From an uncultured Thermomonas sp. (lineage in GTDB: Bacteria > Pseudomonadota > Gammaproteobacteria > Xanthomonadales > Xanthomonadaceae): DNA of 6,126 nt. The DNA lies in NCBI GenBank assembly GCA_946480065.1, contig CAMLJA010000125.1, positions 1-6,126 of the forward strand, read 5' to 3'. How positions within the stretch are numbered: position 1 is the first letter of the stretch; every line of letters starts with the position of its first letter. Under the pieces are notes generated by a model that saw only the letters and a list, made by a program, of their open reading frames with translations, was not told the DNA's origin and did not search any database. This document shows positions 5,566 through 6,126 of the stretch, one piece after another. The translations under genes were made by a program, and so were the position numbers.

Positions 5566-6126
5566 CCACGCGGATGACGCCGCAGGCGACGCGCGCGCCG
5601 GCGTTGCCGGACGGCTGGCTGGCGTAGTCGTCGGCCACCGCGTGGACCACGATCGCGCGGCCGGCGATATCGTTGGCGGCGCCGCCGCCCAGGGTGACCC
5701 CGGACACGTGCGCATCCACCTTCGCCACGCCGTTGGCATCGGCCACCAGGTTGTCGGCATCGCCGGCGTGGTGGGCGCCGTGCCCGGCGCGGCCGTGCGG
5801 TTGCCCGGCCGGATTGAAGTGGCCGCCCGCGCTGCTGGCGTCGGCGGCGCTGCAGTCGCCCTTCTCGTGGATGTGGAAGCCGTGCTGGCTGCCCGGCGAC
5901 AGCCCGCCGACCTCGCCGCGCAGGTGCACGCCGTCGCCCATCGGCACGATCTGCAGCCGTCCGCTGACCAGGCTGCCGGAGGCGGCGGCCAGGTTGACCT
6001 CGGCGGCGCGCGCGGCGCTGGCCGCGGCGCGCGTCGGGGCGGCGGCCGGGGGCGGCGCGCTGGCGCAGGCGTATCTCCTAATAACAAACCATAAGCCAAT
6101 CGCAACAAATACGATTGAAAAGAATG
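5558..6126 (-). CDS. sodC: Cu/Zn superoxide dismutase, N-terminus abnormal and cut by the window edge
   Basis: The enzyme converts superoxide to oxygen and hydrogen peroxide, normally in the periplasm or envelope. The catalytic domain, starting at AEVNLAAASG near 6004, is complete. It has the copper ligands of FHIH, the bridging His of GGHFNP, zinc-site His residues in QPHG and HHAGD with the Asp of GDADN, the fourth copper His in VVHAVADD, the Arg of GARVACG, and the two disulfide Cys (GDC and VAC). Upstream is a Pro/Ala-rich linker after Cys (codon 6067-6065, ACASAPPP), which looks like the start of a mature lipoprotein. The residues before that Cys are R-Y-A, which is not a lipobox. From about 6071 outward the DNA is AT-rich and reads FFSIVFVAIGLWFVIRRY in frame to the edge. 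No ATG, GTG or TTG occurs in frame upstream of GTG 5947, and that codon is too deep in the domain to be the start. The true start is therefore outside the window, or the gene is broken. Confidence 0.9.
   Translation of the reverse strand, partial: FFSIVFVAIGLWFVIRRYACASAPPPAAAPTRAAASAARAAEVNLAAASGSLVSGRLQIVPMGDGVHLRGEVGGLSPGSQHGFHIHEKGDCSAADASSAGGHFNPAGQPHGRAGHGAHHAGDADNLVADANGVAKVDAHVSGVTLGGGAANDIAGRAIVVHAVADDYASQPSGNAGARVACGVIRVVR
6071..6126. other. AT-rich edge segment of foreign composition
   Basis: These 56 bases hold 19 G or C (34%), against roughly three quarters in the rest of the window, and the change is abrupt. On the minus strand the segment continues the sodC frame and encodes 18 mostly hydrophobic residues ending in RRY. 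T-rich strands give hydrophobic codons by chance, so this is not proof of a real membrane helix. It may be the end of an inserted element, a rearrangement junction or an assembly chimera. It is too short to identify. Confidence 0.6.

Noticed and set aside
5945..5947. GTG 5947-5945 as the start of sodC
   Set aside because: It would remove the first strand of the SOD fold (AEVNLAAASG and following), which is clearly encoded upstream in the same frame.
5341..6108. Minus-strand frame starting at a TTG near 6108 (LRLAYGLLLGD)
   Set aside because: It is out of frame with SodC and becomes Pro/Arg/Ala low complexity after the AT-rich tail.
6071..6126. Terminal inverted repeat of an insertion sequence
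   Set aside because: Only one side is visible, no transposase or target-site duplication can be seen, and the tail matches no terminus I recognise. It is kept as an unexplained segment.

Overview
The window is a compact, very GC-rich piece of bacterial chromosome (about three quarters G+C by eye). It fits the Lysobacter/Luteimonas/Xanthomonas group of Gammaproteobacteria. That placement is an inference from composition, from the short YcgL variant, from the secreted S9 peptidase and from the FadI-like thiolase; there is no rRNA or marker gene to prove it. Both ends cut through genes, so this may be a short contig.

Layout from left to right. On the minus strand, ycgL (167-436) overlaps by 8 bp a truncated membrane-protein gene that runs off the left edge (1-174). 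A 132-bp divergent spacer with an 8-bp-stem hairpin separates ycgL from a plus-strand secreted S9 (DPP IV-like) serine peptidase (569-2929). The peptidase is coupled through a TAATG junction to an unrecognised 127-residue protein (2929-3312). Facing that pair is a minus-strand thiolase (3309-4586), and the two facing genes share a CTAG in which each strand reads TAG. An 83-bp divergent spacer with a 19-bp inverted repeat separates the thiolase from an unrecognised 293-residue protein (4670-5551). The last gene is a minus-strand Cu/Zn superoxide dismutase (5558 to the right edge). Its stop codon and that of the 293-residue gene lie in opposite arms of one perfect hairpin.

The genes form small independent units rather than one pathway: extracytoplasmic peptide degradation (S9 peptidase), acyl-CoA metabolism (thiolase), periplasmic or envelope superoxide defence (SodC), plus conserved or unknown proteins. 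There is no gene-free stretch above 300 bases, and I see no tRNA, rRNA, CRISPR array or complete mobile element.

The strongest anomaly is at the right edge. At about 6071 the DNA switches abruptly from very GC-rich to about 34% G+C (19 of 56 bases), exactly at the point where the signal sequence of SodC should be. The reading frame stays open through this tail and would read as a membrane segment. An insertion, a rearrangement or an assembly chimera would all explain it. I found no convincing new multi-gene system.
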